Origin: Bdellovibrionales bacterium
Lineage (GTDB): Bacteria > Bdellovibrionota > Bdellovibrionia > Bdellovibrionales > UBA1609
Direction of reading: 5' to 3'
DNA: 64,000 bases
NCBI GenBank assembly: GCA_027459485.1
Contig: DAIDIG010000001.1
Span: 507,989-571,988, forward strand
How positions within the stretch are numbered: position 1 is the first letter of the stretch; each line of letters opens with the position of its first letter. The notes under the pieces are model-generated. The model saw only the letters and a list, made by a program, of their open reading frames with translations. It made no database searches and was not told where the DNA came from. The translations under genes and the position numbers were made by a program. Positions 62,178 through 64,000 of the stretch are shown piece by piece.

Positions 62178-63662
62178 TCAAGATTTATATAATCGTATAG
62201 CTTTGTCACGTTGGATGGAGTGATCAACTATCGGTCGAGGGTAATTCCATTTGCTACGATCCGAATCAGCATCGTGGATGACTTCAGGTGGAGCGTCTTT
62301 AAGCTCTGATACAAACGTTTTTACATAGATGCCTTCAGGGTCAAACTTTGCGCCCTGAAGCCAGGGATTAAAGACTCGAAAATATGGCTGTGGATCACAG
62401 CCGGTTGAGGCGGCCCACTGCCAACCTCCGTTATTGGGAGCAAGGTCACCATCGAGAAGTTCTTTCATGAAATGGTTTTCACCCCAACGCCAGTCGATAA
62501 GAAGATGTTTTGTCAGAAACGATGCCACTATCATTCGCACTCGGTTATGCATCCACCCCGTTTTTAAGAGTTGCCTCATCCCGGCATCGACAATGGGGAA
62601 ACCCGTTGCACCTTCTTTCCAGCGTTCAAAATGATTCTTATTATTTTCCCATTTGAGATGTTCAAATTTAGGATTAAAGCTATGCTTTTCGACCTGTGGC
62701 TTATGATAAAGAATGGAGTAGTAAAACTCACGCCATGCAATTTCCTTTGTGAATTGGTTTTTTCCGCCGGCTGCTTTCCAATTTCGTCCATCTAAGCTTA
62801 ATGCGTCAATGACTTGGGCCGAAGACAGGCTCCCGTTTTTCAAAAAAATTGACAGCTTTGACGTTCCGCCGACAGAGGGGATGTCGCGCTTATCTTTGTA
62901 GGCATCAAGTCTTTTTTTAAAAGCGAGCAACTGCTCATAAGCTGCGAAAAATCCGGCTTTTGGAATTTCGATGGTCACGTTTTTAGAGTTAAGATCTGAA
63001 AATCTAACTAACGAATCGACAAATGGAAAGTCTCGATTCTTAGCTATCTCAATCCATTTGATTTTAAAAAGATCAGATGTCCTGTTTTTCTTTGCAAAAT
63101 AATCTTTAGCCGTTGCTTGATCTTTAATCCTTTTGACCCCCTCAGAACTTGCGAGGTTATCAAACCATTTTCGGGAAAAGGGCGAATAAACCTGGTAAAA
63201 GTCGCCTTGTTTTGCGCTCTTTAAAATTTCGTGAGGTTCAAATATAAGATGATCTCTAAAATCAGACGAGTTGACCCCTTCGTCTTTCAAGACTTTTTTG
63301 ATCGTTGCATCTCGCTCGCGGGCGAATGGTTCGTAGTCTCGGTTCCAAGTAACGATTTTGGGTAGAGGAATATTTTTTGACCTACAATAATGAAAGAGCT
63401 TGGGAAATGCCTCATGCGGGAGGCAATCGACTACGAGGAGGTCTCCTCCTTGTTCAGTTAAGTCCGCCTTAAGGGCCTTCAAAGTTTCTAAGAAAAACGC
63501 AAAGCGGTTGCTTGAAAAGTCGGGTCTTGCCAAAAACTTAGAGTCAAAACAAAAAATCCCAAGCGTTCGGCCTTGGACTTGCTTCCAGTTTTCTTTAAGC
63601 GCCTTGTTGCCGGGCACACGCAAATCGCGTCTAAACCAATGAAGCCCCCAATCGTCAATCAT
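62178..63662 (-). CDS. phrB: Class I CPD DNA photolyase
   Basis: FAD-dependent light-driven repair of cyclobutane pyrimidine dimers. 494 residues. WGLHWFRRDLRVPGN opens the antenna-binding domain; the FAD domain has WREFYYSIL, MHNRVRMIVASFLTKHLLID and PNNGGWQWAASTGCDPQPYF. This last motif, with Asn-Asn-Gly-Gly-Trp-Gln-Trp, marks class I CPD photolyases. ATG 63662 places the fold at the N-terminus; longer starts up to 63752 overlap the SRPBCC gene. Paired with an SRPBCC gene, as in light-regulated clusters. Confidence 0.93.
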   Translation of the reverse strand: MIDDWGLHWFRRDLRVPGNKALKENWKQVQGRTLGIFCFDSKFLARPDFSSNRFAFFLETLKALKADLTEQGGDLLVVDCLPHEAFPKLFHYCRSKNIPLPKIVTWNRDYEPFARERDATIKKVLKDEGVNSSDFRDHLIFEPHEILKSAKQGDFYQVYSPFSRKWFDNLASSEGVKRIKDQATAKDYFAKKNRTSDLFKIKWIEIAKNRDFPFVDSLVRFSDLNSKNVTIEIPKAGFFAAYEQLLAFKKRLDAYKDKRDIPSVGGTSKLSIFLKNGSLSSAQVIDALSLDGRNWKAAGGKNQFTKEIAWREFYYSILYHKPQVEKHSFNPKFEHLKWENNKNHFERWKEGATGFPIVDAGMRQLLKTGWMHNRVRMIVASFLTKHLLIDWRWGENHFMKELLDGDLAPNNGGWQWAASTGCDPQPYFRVFNPWLQGAKFDPEGIYVKTFVSELKDAPPEVIHDADSDRSKWNYPRPIVDHSIQRDKAIRLYKS

Positions 63663-63726
63663 TTTGGTATCCACGGGAAGAATCGAATGGCAATTGCAAA
63701 CTCGCAAATTAGTAGCTCTAAAGTGG

Positions 63727-64000
63727 TCACCCAATTTCACCTTTGCGCTCAAGCTCCCTTATTTTCTCTTGGCGGAACTTGAAGATTTCGTTCACGTCCC
63801 TTCGTATGATGGGTAAAAGAAGTTTGCCAAAAATATGCCCGGGCGGTTGGAAGGTGACTTCATCAGAAATTAGAGTTCCACCGTTCACAGAGTCGAACGT
63901 ATGCACATGATGCCATTTCTTATACGGACCCTTGAGCTGATCATCGACAAATTTGAACCCTGGCACCCATTCGCTGATGAGTGTTTTCCATTTTACGGTA
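63727..64000 (-). CDS. SRPBCC-family protein, 5' end outside the window
   Basis: The frame is open to the window edge, so the N-terminus is missing. Visible: FKFVDDQLKGPYKKWHHVHT, GGTLISDEVTFQPPG and IFKFRQEKIRELE, a typical SRPBCC lipid-binding-like fold. Such genes commonly precede photolyase or form part of CarH/LitR-controlled clusters. Transcribed toward phrB and probably co-transcribed. Confidence 0.85.
   Translation of the reverse strand, partial: TVKWKTLISEWVPGFKFVDDQLKGPYKKWHHVHTFDSVNGGTLISDEVTFQPPGHIFGKLLLPIIRRDVNEIFKFRQEKIRELERKGEIG

Overview
The window is chromosomal DNA of a Gram-negative bacterium of roughly balanced base composition. It carries lipoprotein and Sec signals, a TolC-type efflux system, a class I CPD photolyase, and an operon of lexA, imuA, imuB and dnaE2. 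A SWIB-domain protein with a lysine-rich tail, a soluble poly-HAMP hybrid kinase, Gly-rich lipoproteins (CGGGGGG after the lipobox), frequent GTG/TTG starts and many unfamiliar secreted proteins fit a Bdellovibrionota/Oligoflexia-like lineage best. That placement is inference. I see no prophage, insertion sequence or CRISPR array.

Layout. 1-1.9 kb: a WbpP-like sugar epimerase and a secreted protein. 1.9-7.8 kb (minus): the SOS mutagenesis operon lexA-imuA-imuB-dnaE2 behind an unusual array of GTAC half-sites. 8-14.1 kb (plus): a poly-HAMP hybrid histidine kinase followed 5 bp later by a second hybrid kinase. 14.1-15.3 kb: thioredoxin divergent from an ArsR regulator-rhodanese pair. 15.3-18.1 kb: a MerR/B12 (CarH/LitR-like) regulator with DUF1295, DUF2177 and lipocalin genes around a perfect dyad. 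A photolyase-SRPBCC pair, often part of the same light-response regulon, lies at the far right end. 18.7-20.4 kb: a GH5-like secreted glycosidase. 20.5-27.3 kb: a tightly coupled seven-gene efflux operon (TetR, TolC, HlyD, two ABC ATPases, two permeases) with a 26-bp palindrome at its head.

27-47 kb is mostly housekeeping: tRNA-Pro, a NamZ-like muramidase, purE-purK-EVE, fumC, a BolA-like gene without a standard start codon, ettA, a J-domain protein, the SWIB gene behind a structured leader, map, ahcY, orn, an aldehyde dehydrogenase and tRNA-Asp. A tandem pair of unknown, mutually paralogous exported membrane proteins sits upstream of orn. 47.4-61.4 kb is dominated by exported proteins, mostly unrecognised: Cys-rich proteins, an NHL-propeller lipoprotein, a DNase I-fold protein, an Ig-like lipoprotein, FN3 proteins, a large HExxH protein and a trypsin-like protease. 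61.5-64 kb: a CREST/ceramidase-like membrane protein, the photolyase and a truncated SRPBCC gene.

The points most worth following are the GTAC-N7-GTAC iterons before lexA, the alternative hairpins before the SWIB gene, the CarH-like regulator with Val in place of the capping Trp plus its candidate operator, the BolA ORF without a canonical start, the paired exported membrane family, the large secreted zincin candidate, and a three-way-junction-like fold before the NHL lipoprotein.
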